64,000 nucleotides of DNA from Nocardia lijiangensis NBRC 108240 (GTDB lineage: Bacteria > Actinomycetota > Actinomycetes > Mycobacteriales > Mycobacteriaceae). The translations under genes were made by a program, and so were the position numbers. Below, piece by piece: positions 9,550-18,806 of this stretch (its first letter is position 1; each line of letters opens with the position of its first letter). The stretch covers positions 1-64,000 of the forward strand of contig NZ_BDBP01000017.1 in assembly GCF_001613045.1 (NCBI RefSeq), written 5' to 3'. Below the pieces are notes generated by a model that was not told where the DNA came from, did no database searches, and saw nothing but the letters and a program-made list of their open reading frames with translations.

Positions 9550-10131
9550 ATGACCGAATCCTCGACCGGGCCCGCGCTCGTCGTCGGACTTGGCAACCCA
9601 GGTCCGGAATACGAGCGCACCCGGCACAATGTCGGTTTCCTGGTCGCCGACGTGCTCGCCGAGCGCGTCGGCGGCCGTTTCGCCGTGCACAAGAAGTCCG
9701 GCGCCGACCTGCTGCAAGCCCGCCTCGACGGGCGCCAGGTCCTGATCGCCAAGCCGCGGTCCTACATGAATCTCTCCGGCAGGCCGGTGGCCGCGCTCGC
9801 CAGGTTCTTCTCGGTGCCGCTCACCGAGGTGATCGTCGTGCACGACGAACTCGACCTGCCCTTCGGCGCGGTCAAGCTCAAGCGCGGCGGCGGGGAAGGC
9901 GGGCACAACGGGCTCCGTTCCATCTCCAGTGCCCTGACCACCAAGGACTACGTGCGCACCCGGATCGGCATCGGGCGTCCGCCCGGCCGGCAGGATCCGG
10001 CCGATTTCGTGCTCAAGCCGTTCTCGACGCCGGAGCGCAAGGAAGTTCCGGTGATCGTCGAGCAGGCCGCCGACGCGGTGGAGTTGCTGCTGCGCGTCGG
10101 TCTGGAAACCGCGCAGAACCAATTGCATTGA
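9550..10131 (+). CDS. pth: Peptidyl-tRNA hydrolase
   Basis: A 193-residue enzyme that frees tRNA from prematurely released peptidyl-tRNA. Family signatures are [18 protein letters not shown] at residues 14-31 (His26 is the expected catalytic base), [29 protein letters not shown] and [10 protein letters not shown]. The length is normal for Pth. It lies directly downstream of rplY. Confidence 0.96.
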   Translation: MTESSTGPALVVGLGNPGPEYERTRHNVGFLVADVLAERVGGRFAVHKKSGADLLQARLDGRQVLIAKPRSYMNLSGRPVAALARFFSVPLTEVIVVHDELDLPFGAVKLKRGGGEGGHNGLRSISSALTTKDYVRTRIGIGRPPGRQDPADFVLKPFSTPERKEVPVIVEQAADAVELLLRVGLETAQNQLH

Positions 10132-10185
10132 GCGATCGGTGCATCCGAGCGATCGAGTGCACCGAGCGCGGGCGGAGATCGGAGC

Positions 10186-10308
10186 TCAGGCCGGGAATCG
10201 GTAGCGGGTCTGGCTGAACGGCTCGCCCTTCCCGAACGCCAGGACCTTGTCCGGGGCGACTCCGAAGCTGCTGAAGCGCTGATCGAGTTCGGCGGTGGGC
10301 TCGGGCAC
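10186..10308 (-). CDS. Small 40-residue protein, C-terminal PPOX-like sequence
   Basis: A short leftward gene starts at GTG 10308 with a very good ribosome site (CGAGGAG, 5 nt upstream) and ends at TGA 10186. The product begins VPEPTAELDQRF and ends in FGKGEPFSQTRYRFPA. That ending resembles the last strand of F420-dependent/PPOX-class flavin-binding proteins, so this may be a surviving C-terminal fragment or an independent microprotein; I cannot decide which. An in-frame stop (TAA) about 20 codons upstream limits the N-terminus, so a full PPOX domain is not present here. The sequence is high-GC with coding-like third positions. It lies between pth (convergent) and the fatty acyl-AMP ligase gene. 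Confidence 0.5.
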   Translation of the reverse strand: MPEPTAELDQRFSSFGVAPDKVLAFGKGEPFSQTRYRFPA

Positions 10309-10403
10309 GATATCTCCTCGGGTCGTCCGGTGCGCGGGCGTGGCTGATCGCCGCACGCTCACCTGTTAGGACGACGCGACCCCGCGGGATTCATCGGTGC
10401 CCG

Positions 10404-12050
10404 TCAGTGCAGGTGGACGGCGGTGGCGGAGCGGCGCAGCTTGCCCGACGAGGTCTTCGGCAGCGCGCCGGGGCCGAGGACGGCCACCGTGCGGGGGCGG
10501 ACGCCGACCTCGGAGAAGACCGCGTGCACGATTTCGCGCTCGATGCGCTTGACCTCGTCGTGGTCCTGATAATCGTTCGATTCCACCACCACGGCAAAGC
10601 TTTCGCGCTTCTGTCCCGCGTCCAGCCGGACCGCGACCGCGTTGCCGGGCCGCACGCCGGGCACCCGCATGGCGGCCCGCTCGATGTCGGTCGGGAAGAT
10701 GTTGCGCCCGCCCATGATGATGACGTCCTTGATGCGGCCGCAGACCACCACCAGGCCTTCGTCGGTGAAGTAGCCGATGTCGCCGGTGTCGAGCCAGCCG
10801 TCCTCGTCCTGGGCAGGGCGGAAACCGTCGACCGTCACGTACCCGGAAGTCACTGCGGGCCCGCGCAATTCGATGACGCCGACCGAGCGGGTCGGCAGCG
10901 GTTGCCGTTCGGCGTCGACGACACGGCCCTCCAGCTGGTCGACCAGGTAGCCCAGTGTCGGCAAGCGGCGCACGCTGGCATGGCTGCCGTGCGGATCCGG
11001 CACCGGCACCGCCTTGCCCAGCGCCTCGAGCAGATCGGCGTCGATGATGTCGAGCACTTGGCCGTGCCCTGCGTCGGGGACGGACACGGCCAGCGTCGTC
11101 TCGGCCATGCCGTACACCGGGGTGAGCGCCATCGGGTTGAGCCCGAAGCGTTTTCCGGCCTCGGCCAAGGCGTCCATGGTGTCGGGGTCCACCGGTTCGG
11201 CGCCGTTCCACATATAGCGGACGCTGCTCAGGTCGAGCGAACCGTCTTCGGCCTGCCGCAGCCTGCGGGCCAGCAGGGAATATGCGAAATTCGGTGCGGC
11301 CGTGACGGTTCCGCGATACTTGCTGATGAGCTCGGCCCACAGCAGCGGTCGCGTCAAGAAGTCCAGTGGCGTCACGCACACCACTTCGGCGCCGAATTGC
11401 ATAGGGACGCTGAGGAATCCGACCATGCCCATGTCGTGGAAGAGCGGCAGCCAGCTGATCATCACGTCGGTGTCGAGCTGGTATTTCACCCGATCGAACA
11501 TCGCGTAGGCGTTGACGTAGAAGTTGCCGTGCGTGATCTGCACCGCCTTCGGCGATCCGGTGGATCCGGAGGTCAATTGCTGCAGGGCGACATCGGATTC
11601 GGTGGTCGGCACGGGCTCGGTGTCGGGGCCCTGTGCCAACTGGTCGATCCGCACGACGGTGATGCCCCGCTCACGCAGCAGCGGTTCGGCCGCCTCGAAC
11701 GGCGCGCCGAGGACCACCGCGCGTGCCTCGATCATGCCGAGCACCGTCTCGGTGTCGCGTGCCCACACCATCAGGTCGGTGCGCGGGGTGGGCTGGTGCA
11801 GCATCGTGATGGAGGCGCCGCGCATCCAGATCGCCTGACAGGCGGGCGCGATGTCGACCGGCATGCCCGCGAGCACGCCGACCGCGTCGCCGTGGCCGAT
11901 GCCCGCTGCCGCGAGTCCGCCGGCCATCCGGCGCGCCGTCCGGTGGATCTCACGCCAGGGCTGCCGCAGCGGCGCGTCGGGTTCGCCGGTCACCAGCCCG
12001 TGGCTGGACGACAGCGCCGTCGCGTACATCTCGTCGGTGAACCTGCTCAC
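10404..12050 (-). CDS. Fatty acyl-AMP ligase/acyl-CoA synthetase, Pks16 (Rv1013) type
   Basis: A 548-residue ANL-superfamily adenylating enzyme. It activates a fatty acid as acyl-AMP for transfer to ACP or CoA. Motifs: P-loop-like [18 protein letters not shown] near residue 162, [25 protein letters not shown], the [10 protein letters not shown] aspartate motif, [14 protein letters not shown] and the C-terminal catalytic lysine in [11 protein letters not shown]. The N-terminus VSRFTDEMY and the overall order closely resemble M. tuberculosis Rv1013 (annotated pks16 although it is not a PKS). GTG 12050 has AGGAG 7 nt upstream, better than GTG 12068. In M. tuberculosis the gene also neighbours pth, which supports orthology. 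The substrate chain length is not predictable from sequence. Confidence 0.9.
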   Translation of the reverse strand: MSRFTDEMYATALSSSHGLVTGEPDAPLRQPWREIHRTARRMAGGLAAAGIGHGDAVGVLAGMPVDIAPACQAIWMRGASITMLHQPTPRTDLMVWARDTETVLGMIEARAVVLGAPFEAAEPLLRERGITVVRIDQLAQGPDTEPVPTTESDVALQQLTSGSTGSPKAVQITHGNFYVNAYAMFDRVKYQLDTDVMISWLPLFHDMGMVGFLSVPMQFGAEVVCVTPLDFLTRPLLWAELISKYRGTVTAAPNFAYSLLARRLRQAEDGSLDLSSVRYMWNGAEPVDPDTMDALAEAGKRFGLNPMALTPVYGMAETTLAVSVPDAGHGQVLDIIDADLLEALGKAVPVPDPHGSHASVRRLPTLGYLVDQLEGRVVDAERQPLPTRSVGVIELRGPAVTSGYVTVDGFRPAQDEDGWLDTGDIGYFTDEGLVVVCGRIKDVIIMGGRNIFPTDIERAAMRVPGVRPGNAVAVRLDAGQKRESFAVVVESNDYQDHDEVKRIEREIVHAVFSEVGVRPRTVAVLGPGALPKTSSGKLRRSATAVHLH

Positions 12051-12163
12051 TGTCGGACTCCTCGTCACACGATCGACCGAGCATCCGGCCTCTTCCCACT
12101 ATCCCGCGGGAATGCCGCCGCGTTAACCCCCTGCTGCGATGCGGTTCGTGCGGATTTCCCTGA

Positions 12164-12868
12164 TCACGCGCGCCCGTGCGGGCGATGGCCGCGCCCCGGT
12201 GCGCTCGCGCCGCGTGCGGCGAAGGTGGCGGCGTAGGAGTCCACGTACGGCCGGCCGGATCGGTGCGCCAGCTCGCGCATCAGCGCGTCGGTTTCGGTCC
12301 GCGCATCCGTGCGCGCCCCGGCGGGCGGGTAGTAGCGCGGCGCGCCGAAGTGGATGCGCACCTTGGCGCATCGCCACCTGCGGCTGCCACGGGGGTTGAC
12401 TCGATCGGTGCCGGACAACACCACGGGCACCACCGGCGCACCGGTCGCGATGGCCACCCGCAGCGCCCCGGTCCGGCCGCGGTAGACGCGTCCGTCCGGC
12501 GAACGGGTGCCCTCCGGGTGGATGGCCCAGACGCCGCCCGTCTCCAGAATCCGAGTGGCGGCCGCGAGCGCGTCCGCCGCTGCGGCGCCACCGGTCCTAT
12601 CGACCGGCACCTGGCCTGCGGCCGTGCAGAACCAGCGCGTGCATCGGCCCTTCCAGCCGGTGCCGGTGAAGTACTCCTGTTTGGCCAGGAAGGTGACTCG
12701 GCGGGGCAGCACCAGCGCCAGGTACAGCGAGTCGATCACCGCCAGATGGTTGGCGGCGACGATCACCGGTCCACTGCGCGGCACGTGCTCGAGGCCGACC
12801 ACCTCCGGTCGGCCCAGAATCCGCAGCAGCGGACCGAGCAGGACGTGCTTGAACAGGTGGTACCACAC
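12164..12868 (-). CDS. 1-acyl-sn-glycerol-3-phosphate acyltransferase (PlsC family)
   Basis: A 234-residue acyltransferase of phospholipid synthesis. The catalytic motif is NHLAVIDS (N-H-x4-D form, residues 39-46). The downstream substrate motif HPEGTRSPDGRVYRGRTGA and the PVVPVVLSG strand follow. There is no long N-terminal membrane segment; only the amphipathic FKHVLLGPLLRILG stretch could contact the membrane. GTG 12868 is preceded by GGAGAGG. The gene is divergent from a TetR-type regulator, with twin palindromes in between, and is the likely regulatory target. Confidence 0.9.
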   Translation of the reverse strand: MWYHLFKHVLLGPLLRILGRPEVVGLEHVPRSGPVIVAANHLAVIDSLYLALVLPRRVTFLAKQEYFTGTGWKGRCTRWFCTAAGQVPVDRTGGAAAADALAAATRILETGGVWAIHPEGTRSPDGRVYRGRTGALRVAIATGAPVVPVVLSGTDRVNPRGSRRWRCAKVRIHFGAPRYYPPAGARTDARTETDALMRELAHRSGRPYVDSYAATFAARGASAPGRGHRPHGRA

Positions 12869-12892
12869 GGCGACCTCTCCATCGGCGAATGC

Positions 12893-12931
12893 GTAGACAA
12901 TGTCTACTCGATGGTCGTAGACATTGTCTAC
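12893..12931. promoter_or_regulatory. Twin palindromic operator between plsC-like and tetR-like genes
   Basis: Two 15-bp perfect palindromes, GTAGACAATGTCTAC (12893-12907) and GTAGACATTGTCTAC (12917-12931), lie 24 bp apart centre to centre, about two helical turns. They differ only at the central base. They sit directly upstream of the acyltransferase start and upstream of the TetR gene, as expected for an autoregulatory TetR operator bound by two dimers. Confidence 0.85.
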
Positions 12932-12973
12932 CCCCTAGGCGCGGGCGGCGCGGCCGGAGCGCACAATGTCCGG

Positions 12974-13528
12974 GTGGCCGGAAACGAACCGTTGAGCGAA
13001 CGACTGATCGCGGTCGGCGTCGAACTGCTGGAGCGGGAAGGCCCGGACCGGCTCGGGTTGCGCGCCATCACCCGCGCCGCTGGCGTCTCGCACGGCGCGC
13101 CCCGACGGCATTTCCCGACCCACAAGGCGCTGCTCGCGGCCATCGCGACCAGGGGCTTCGCCGATCTCGCCGCGCGCTTCGCCGCCGCCGACGACGAGTC
13201 CGCTCCGGCGCGAGACCGGTTGCGCCGCATGGCCGTCGACTACGTCGGCTTCGCGGCCACCCGCCCGCAGATGTTCACCCTGATGTTCCGGCACGACCTC
13301 CTCGAGGGTTCCGGCGCGAACCTGCGCGCCACCACCCTCCCACTCTTCGACCGCTTCGCCGCCCTCGTTCGCCAGGCCTGCCCCACGGCCCCCGACCGCG
13401 CCCTCGTCCTCTGGACCGCCCTCCACGGCCTGGCCACCCTCCGCGCGAACCGCAGTTTGAGCCTCGTCGCCCCCACGACCGACGACTCGACACTCGTCGA
13501 TGAAATCCTCGAATTGCACCTCGGCTGA
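12974..13528 (+). CDS. TetR/AcrR family regulator
   Basis: A 184-residue repressor with an N-terminal helix-turn-helix (residues 8-55: LIAVGVELLEREGPDRLGLR, ITRAAGVSHGAPRRHFPTHKALL). The C-terminal ligand-binding domain resembles TetR_C members of the WHG type (MFTLMFRHDLL, LWTALHGLATLRANRSL). GTG 12974 is used; an in-frame ATG at 12911 lies between the two operator palindromes and would place one of them inside the coding region, so I reject it. There is no strong ribosome site (GGAG lies 14 nt upstream). It probably represses itself and the divergent PlsC-like gene. Confidence 0.85.
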   Translation: MAGNEPLSERLIAVGVELLEREGPDRLGLRAITRAAGVSHGAPRRHFPTHKALLAAIATRGFADLAARFAAADDESAPARDRLRRMAVDYVGFAATRPQMFTLMFRHDLLEGSGANLRATTLPLFDRFAALVRQACPTAPDRALVLWTALHGLATLRANRSLSLVAPTTDDSTLVDEILELHLG

Positions 13529-13709
13529 ACAATTTTCGCCATGCTCGGCGAGTCGCCTCGTGGAGCGCCGACGGCGATCGGTTCCGTCGGTGCACGCCGG
13601 TACTGTGCCGCGCATGCCATTGCGGCAACGATGACTTCATCTTCGAGCAGTTGTCCCTATGGCTACCGCGAGCGGCGGTGGTCGAGAATGCCGACGACCT
13701 GTTCGTTGA

Positions 13710-14627
13710 TCAGCGCCGTGCCGGGAACGGGATGCGGGCCAGGTCTTCGGCTATGACCAGGTCGCCGGTGAAGTACTTCTCCGCTTCGGCGCGGTGGGCG
13801 TCCAAGGTGCGGTAGCGCTGGGAGAAGTGGGTGAGGACGAGGGTGTGTGCGCCCGCCTCGGTGGCGACGCGTGCCGCTTGGCCCGCGGTGAGGTGGCCGT
13901 ATTCCTCGGCGAGGTGGGCGTCGGCGTCGAGGAAGGTCGCCTCGATGACCAGAACGTCTACGCCGGAAGCCAATTCGTACACGCCCTGGCACAGCCGGGT
14001 GTCCATGACGAAGGCGAAACTCTGCCCCGGTCTCGGCTCGCTGACCTCGGCCAGAGTGACTGTGCCGCCGTCGATTTCGAGAACGCCATCGTGTTGCAGG
14101 CGGCCGATGTCGGGGCCGTGCACGCCGCGGGCGCGCAGCAGGTCCGGCAGCATCCGGTGTCCGGCGGGCTCGGTCAGCCGGTAGCCGAACGCCTCGACCG
14201 GATGCGACAACGGCACCGCCTCGATCCCGAAGGGCGCGTCCGGCGCGGGCAACGCACCGGGCCCCGCGATCGGCCGCGCCCGCAGCTCGACGGTCCGGTA
14301 GAACGCCGTGGCATGGCACAACCGCTCGAAGTACACCTCGCCGGATGCGGGGTAGTACACGTCCACCGGGTGCGCGACCCGATCCAGGTTGATCCGCTGC
14401 ACGATGCCGGGCAGCCCGAGGCAGTGATCGCCGTGGAAGTGCGTGATCGCGATCCGCGTGATGTCGCCCGCCGCCAGCCCGGCGAAGGCCATCTGGCGCT
14501 GGGTGCCCTCGCCGGGATCGAACAGCACACCCTCCCCGCCCCAGCGCAGCAGATAGCCATTGTGGTTGCGCTGCTTGGTCGGCACCTGGCTGGCGGTGCC
14601 GAGGACGACGAGCTCGCGCTGCGACAT
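13710..14627 (-). CDS. rnz: Ribonuclease Z
   Basis: A 305-residue metallo-beta-lactamase-fold endonuclease that trims tRNA 3' ends. Motif [15 protein letters not shown] (residues 58-70) and the later [33 protein letters not shown] and LTHFSQRY motifs are those of RNase Z/ElaC, including the HxHxDH zinc-binding core. The ATG (14627) overlaps the upstream egtE stop by one base (TGATG), so it is coupled to that gene. The length is typical. Confidence 0.94.
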   Translation of the reverse strand: MSQRELVVLGTASQVPTKQRNHNGYLLRWGGEGVLFDPGEGTQRQMAFAGLAAGDITRIAITHFHGDHCLGLPGIVQRINLDRVAHPVDVYYPASGEVYFERLCHATAFYRTVELRARPIAGPGALPAPDAPFGIEAVPLSHPVEAFGYRLTEPAGHRMLPDLLRARGVHGPDIGRLQHDGVLEIDGGTVTLAEVSEPRPGQSFAFVMDTRLCQGVYELASGVDVLVIEATFLDADAHLAEEYGHLTAGQAARVATEAGAHTLVLTHFSQRYRTLDAHRAEAEKYFTGDLVIAEDLARIPFPARR

Positions 14628-15805
14628 CAGAGTGCGGCGACGGCGGCCACGAAGCGGTCCAGTTCCTCGAAGGAGACGAAGCAGTGGGGCGACGCTCGGA
14701 CCACCGAGTCCAACCCCCGCGCCGTCATGTCCAGCAGCGTGGAACTGGCGAAACTGACCGTCACCGTGATGTTCTGGGCGGCGAGCCGGTCGCGCACCTC
14801 GGTGGGGGCATACCCGTCCACCGTGAACGAGACGATGCCGCTGTGCCGAACGCCGTTGTCGCGCACGGTGACTCCGTCGATCTCGGGCAACGCCTTGCGC
14901 AGGTACTCGGCCCGCGCGCCGATCGCGGCGTAGACGTCCTCCGGCCCGAGGTCGAGCAGGTATCGAACGGCCGCGCCGAGCCCCAGCCTGGCGGCGACGT
15001 CGCATTCCCAGAACTCGAAGCGGCTGGCGTCCGGTGCGAGCCGGTACTCGTCGGGCCCCGTCCACTCCGCGCTGTGCAGGTCGAGCCGCTGCGGCTCCAT
15101 CGAGGCGGCCAATTCCGGTCGCACATAGAGGAATCCGGTGCCGCGCGGCCCGCGCAGCCACTTGCGTCCGGTGACCGAGAGCGCGTCGACGCCGAGCTCG
15201 GCCACATCGATCGGGATCTGCCCCGCCGACTGGCAGGCGTCGAGTAGCACGAGCGCGCCCACCGAGTGCGCGATTCTGGTCGCCTCGGCGGCCGGATTCA
15301 CCAGTCCGCCGTTGGTCGGCGCGTGCAGCACCGACACCAGCTTGACGCGCTCGTCGACCAGCTCGGCCATGGCGTCCAGGTCGAGCTGCCCGCTGCCGTC
15401 GTTGGGGATCTGCTCGACGGTCGCGCCGACCGCGCGGGCCCGCTGAATGGCCGCGATGGCGTTGCTGGCGTAGTCCGAGCCGGAGATGAGCACGCGGTCG
15501 CCGGGCCCGAGCGGGACGGAGTAGAAGAAATCGGCCCAGGAGCGGGTCGCACTGTCGCTGAGGGCGATGGCGGCGGGATCGGCGTTGATCAGCGCGCCGA
15601 TCGCGGTCTTCACCGCGGCCAGGTCGTCGAGGCGTTCGTTGGCGGCGCGGTAGCCGCCGATCTCGGCCTCCCGGTGCAGGTGGTCGACGACGGTGTCCAG
15701 GACGATCCGGGGCGGGAGCGAGGAGCCCGCACTGTCGAGGAAAACCAACCCGGAATCGGATCGGCAGCCCGGCGTGTCTTCGCGTACCCGTGTCTCGTCC
15801 AGCAT
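14627..15805 (-). CDS. egtE: Ergothioneine C-S lyase EgtE (PLP-dependent, class V fold)
   Basis: A 392-residue class V aminotransferase/cysteine-desulfurase-fold protein. It begins with the [11 protein letters not shown] motif, followed by [10 protein letters not shown], a [16 protein letters not shown] strand carrying the PLP-pairing Asp, and [19 protein letters not shown] with the Schiff-base lysine. This R-K-W-x-x-G-P-R-G-x-G-F form and the position beside egtABCD support EgtE, which cleaves hercynylcysteine sulfoxide to ergothioneine. Unlike the mycobacterial arrangement (fifth gene after egtD), here it is divergent from egtA. Identity as EgtE is inferred mainly from context; a related cysteine desulfurase-like protein is the alternative. 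The ATG at 15805 has AAGG 9 nt upstream. Confidence 0.8.
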   Translation of the reverse strand: MLDETRVREDTPGCRSDSGLVFLDSAGSSLPPRIVLDTVVDHLHREAEIGGYRAANERLDDLAAVKTAIGALINADPAAIALSDSATRSWADFFYSVPLGPGDRVLISGSDYASNAIAAIQRARAVGATVEQIPNDGSGQLDLDAMAELVDERVKLVSVLHAPTNGGLVNPAAEATRIAHSVGALVLLDACQSAGQIPIDVAELGVDALSVTGRKWLRGPRGTGFLYVRPELAASMEPQRLDLHSAEWTGPDEYRLAPDASRFEFWECDVAARLGLGAAVRYLLDLGPEDVYAAIGARAEYLRKALPEIDGVTVRDNGVRHSGIVSFTVDGYAPTEVRDRLAAQNITVTVSFASSTLLDMTARGLDSVVRASPHCFVSFEELDRFVAAVAAL

Positions 15806-16057
15806 GCCGACGACCTTATCGGTACCGGAGTCCCGGTGCAGGCGCTCTGCGAGCGCCCAGGTAGGACCATCTGTTCGGCTGCTGGACGGATTTTTGTCGG
15901 TATCCCTGGCTACCCTGGTTGGAACGGAACCACGATGAGAGCGCGTTCGGATGAATGTTCGAGCGCGGACCACAGCGACACGAACCACGATCATGGCGCT
16001 CGGACGGACGTCCGGCCCGCGCACGAATCTCGCGCACGAACTCAGGTGGAGGTTGGT

Positions 16058-17368
16058 ATGGCGGCCACGCTCGAACATCCCGAATCGGCCAGGCAAGCCA
16101 TCGAGCCCGGCGATATGTCCTCGCGTGCGGCCGCCGAGGCCTACATCGGCGGCGTCTGCTTCAAGCTGGGACCACCGACGCTGATCGGCGCCGAGCTCGA
16201 ATGGCTCACCGTGCAGGGTGAGTGTTCGGCGTCCGGGCCCGCCGCGGGCCCCCGACCGCAGCTGTCTGCCTTCGCAGCCGCACTCGGACCGTACGCTCCG
16301 CGGTCCATCGCCCCCGATTCTCCGGCGCTTCCGCTGCCGGGGGGCAGCCGGGTCACTCTCGAACCCGGCGGTCAGATCGAACTCTCCAGCGCACCGTATG
16401 CCGCCGCCGCCGAACTGTGCGAGCGCCTTGTCGGCGATGCCCGCTACTTGCGCGAGCTGCTCGAAACCCGGTGCATCCGAATCCTTTCCCTCGCCGCCGA
16501 CGCGGACCGCCGCCCGAAGCGGGTGTTGCCGCTACCCCGCTATCGCGCCATGGAGCAGACCTTCGGCGGCATCGGCCCCTTCGGCAAGCTGATGATGTGC
16601 AATACCGCGGCTGCCCAGGTCAGCGTCGATGCCGGCTTAGACCGCGCCGAGGTCACCGCCAGGTGGACCGCGCTGTATGCCATGGGCCCGGCCCTGGTCG
16701 CCGCCTTCGCCTGTTCCCCCGCACTCCGCGGCGCACCCGACGGCACATGGGCCTCCCAGCGGATGCGCGCCTGGCTACGCCTCGACAACGCCAGGACCCG
16801 GCCGCCGGTGCAGGAGTGGTCCGACCCGGTGGCCGCCTACGGCCGCTGGGCGCTGGACGTGCCGCTGCTGTGCGTGCGCAGGCTCGACACGTCGGCGGAC
16901 TGCGACGATCGCGAATGGACGGCCCCGCCGGGCGCGACCTTCGCCGACTGGCTGTCCGGCGCGCTGGACGACGAGGTCGGCCGTCGCCCCGACACCGCCG
17001 ATCTCGACTACCACCTGACCACGCTGTTCCCGCCGGTCCGTGCCTCGGGGCACCTGGAGGTCCGCTATCTGGACGCGCAGCCGGGTGACACCTGGACGGT
17101 CCCGATCCACGCGATCGATGCGCTGTTGTCCGCGCCCGCCGTCGTCGCCGAGGCGACCGCGCTGGCCGCGCCCGTCGCGGGACGGTGGCTGCAGTCCGCA
17201 CGCTACGGCTTGGCCGACACCGAGATCCGAAAGGCGGCCGTCGAGCTGCTCGCCCTCGCCGCAGCGCACGGCACCACCCCGTCGGCGGCCCGCGAACTCG
17301 ACGACGCCTCGCATCGATGTCGTCGCGGCCGCACTCCGACCGACATCCGGGTGGAGGCCGCCTCGTGA
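16058..17368 (+). CDS. egtA: Glutamate-cysteine ligase EgtA
   Basis: A 436-residue enzyme of the GCS2 glutamate-cysteine ligase family. It makes gamma-glutamylcysteine, the thiol donor for EgtB. Supporting segments are GAELEWLTVQG (the acidic metal/substrate site near residue 46), LEPGGQIELSSAP, ALPLPRYRAMEQTF-like text around residue 165, GPFGKLMMCNTAAAQVSVD and HLEVRYLDAQPGD. ATG 16058 has GGAGG at 16048-16052; the frame is open much further upstream, but that overlaps the divergent egtE promoter. It is the first gene of the rightward egtABCD operon. Confidence 0.92.
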   Translation: MAATLEHPESARQAIEPGDMSSRAAAEAYIGGVCFKLGPPTLIGAELEWLTVQGECSASGPAAGPRPQLSAFAAALGPYAPRSIAPDSPALPLPGGSRVTLEPGGQIELSSAPYAAAAELCERLVGDARYLRELLETRCIRILSLAADADRRPKRVLPLPRYRAMEQTFGGIGPFGKLMMCNTAAAQVSVDAGLDRAEVTARWTALYAMGPALVAAFACSPALRGAPDGTWASQRMRAWLRLDNARTRPPVQEWSDPVAAYGRWALDVPLLCVRRLDTSADCDDREWTAPPGATFADWLSGALDDEVGRRPDTADLDYHLTTLFPPVRASGHLEVRYLDAQPGDTWTVPIHAIDALLSAPAVVAEATALAAPVAGRWLQSARYGLADTEIRKAAVELLALAAAHGTTPSAARELDDASHRCRRGRTPTDIRVEAAS

Positions 17369-17468
17369 ACCCAGTAGCAGCGCGTAACAGACACGCGCAC
17401 AGCACCATTCGACGAGGCCGCGGCGTGTCCGGTCCGTCCTGCCGCACTATCGCCCGGAGAACGTTCCC

Positions 17469-18806
17469 GTGACCACTTCTGCCCCCACCGACCATTCCGG
17501 CACCGAGCGGCTCCGCGACCGGATCGCCGAGGCACTCACCACCGCCCGCACCAGGACCCTCGGTCTGACCGACGTCGTCGACGAGGCCGAGCTCGTCGCC
17601 CAGCACTCCCGGCTGATGAGCCCGCTGGTCTGGGATCTCGCGCACATCGGCAACCAGGAAGAGCTGTGGCTGGTGCGCGACGTGGGCGGGCGCGAACCCG
17701 TCCGCGCCGACATCGATCAGCTCTACGACGCCTTCAAACACAAGCGGGCCAATCGCCCCGGACTCCCGCTGCTCAATCCGACCGAGGCCCGCGGCTACGT
17801 CGGCACCGTCCGTGACAAGGTGCTCGACGTGCTCGACAGCAGCGCGTTGCGCGGAAACCCTTTGGTCGACGGCGGTTTCGCGTTCGGCATGATCGCCCAG
17901 CACGAGCAGCAGCACGACGAGACGATGCTGGCCACCCACCAGCTGCGCACGGGTGCCGCGGTGCTCGCCGCGCCCAGCGCTCCCGCCGCGGCCGTCCCGG
18001 TCTCCGGCGAGGTGATCATCCCGGCGGGCGAGTTCACCATGGGCACCTCCACCGACCCGTGGGCGCTGGACAACGAGCGCCCGGCGCACCGAGTGCGCCT
18101 GCCCGCCTTCGCGATCGACGCCGCGCCGGTCACCAATGAGCAGTACCTGGCCTTCCTCGAGGACGGCGGCTACGAGCGCCCCGAACTGTGGTCCGAGCGC
18201 GGCTGGGCGCACCGCATCGAGGCCGGTCTCGTCGCGCCCCAGTTCTGGGACCGCGATCCGGCCGGGCACTGGTGGCGGCGGGTCTTCGGCGTGATGACCC
18301 CGCTGCGGCCGCACCAGCCGGTGCTGCACGTCTGCTGGTTCGAGGCCGAGGCCTACGCCAACTGGGCGGGCAAGCGACTGCCCACCGAGGCGGAGTGGGA
18401 GAAGGCCGCGCGGTACGACCCGGACACCGGCGCCACGCGCCGGTTTCCCTGGGGCGACGCCGAACCCGATACCGCCACAGCCAATCTCGGCCAGCGTCAT
18501 CTCGAACCCGCCGACGTCGGCGCGTACCCGGCGGGCGCCTCGCCCGCGGGCGTGCACCAGCTGATCGGCGACATCTGGGAGTGGACGTCCTCCGGCTTCG
18601 AGCCCTACCCCGGCTTCCGCGCGTTCCCGTACCGGGAGTACTCCGAAGTGTTCTTCGGCGGTGACTACCGCGTGCTGCGCGGCGGCTCGTTCGGCACCGA
18701 CCCGGTGGCCTGCCGCGGCACCTTCCGCAACTGGGATCACCCGATTCGCCGCCAGATCTTCTCCGGCTTCCGGCTCGCCCGCGACCTGGGCCGGGACGAA
18801 ATCTGA
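17469..18806 (+). CDS. egtB: Ergothioneine biosynthesis sulfoxide synthase EgtB
   Basis: A 445-residue non-haem iron enzyme that joins hercynine and gamma-glutamylcysteine with O2. The N-terminal DinB-like part supplies the iron histidines: His59 in DLAHIGN and His145/His149 in QHEQQHDE. The KHKRANRPG loop carries the Arg residues expected near the thiol substrate. The C-terminal FGE-sulfatase-like domain (about 185-443) shows IPAGEFTMGTSTDPWALDNE, NEQYLAFLEDGG, LPTEAEWEKAARYDP, GDIWEWTSSGF and VLRGGSFGT. GTG start. It follows egtA after 100 bp and overlaps egtC by TGATG. Confidence 0.96.
   Translation: MTTSAPTDHSGTERLRDRIAEALTTARTRTLGLTDVVDEAELVAQHSRLMSPLVWDLAHIGNQEELWLVRDVGGREPVRADIDQLYDAFKHKRANRPGLPLLNPTEARGYVGTVRDKVLDVLDSSALRGNPLVDGGFAFGMIAQHEQQHDETMLATHQLRTGAAVLAAPSAPAAAVPVSGEVIIPAGEFTMGTSTDPWALDNERPAHRVRLPAFAIDAAPVTNEQYLAFLEDGGYERPELWSERGWAHRIEAGLVAPQFWDRDPAGHWWRRVFGVMTPLRPHQPVLHVCWFEAEAYANWAGKRLPTEAEWEKAARYDPDTGATRRFPWGDAEPDTATANLGQRHLEPADVGAYPAGASPAGVHQLIGDIWEWTSSGFEPYPGFRAFPYREYSEVFFGGDYRVLRGGSFGTDPVACRGTFRNWDHPIRRQIFSGFRLARDLGRDEI

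Noticed and set aside
12911..12973. Upstream ATG start for the TetR gene at 12974
   Set aside because: It would place one of the two operator palindromes inside the coding sequence and adds residues without similarity to the TetR N-terminus.
13529..13709. Protein-like plus-strand segment (NDDFIFEQLSLWLPRAAVVE) between the TetR gene and rnz
   Set aside because: It has no start with a ribosome site and no stop before running into rnz antisense. It is too short to call a pseudogene without a homologue search.
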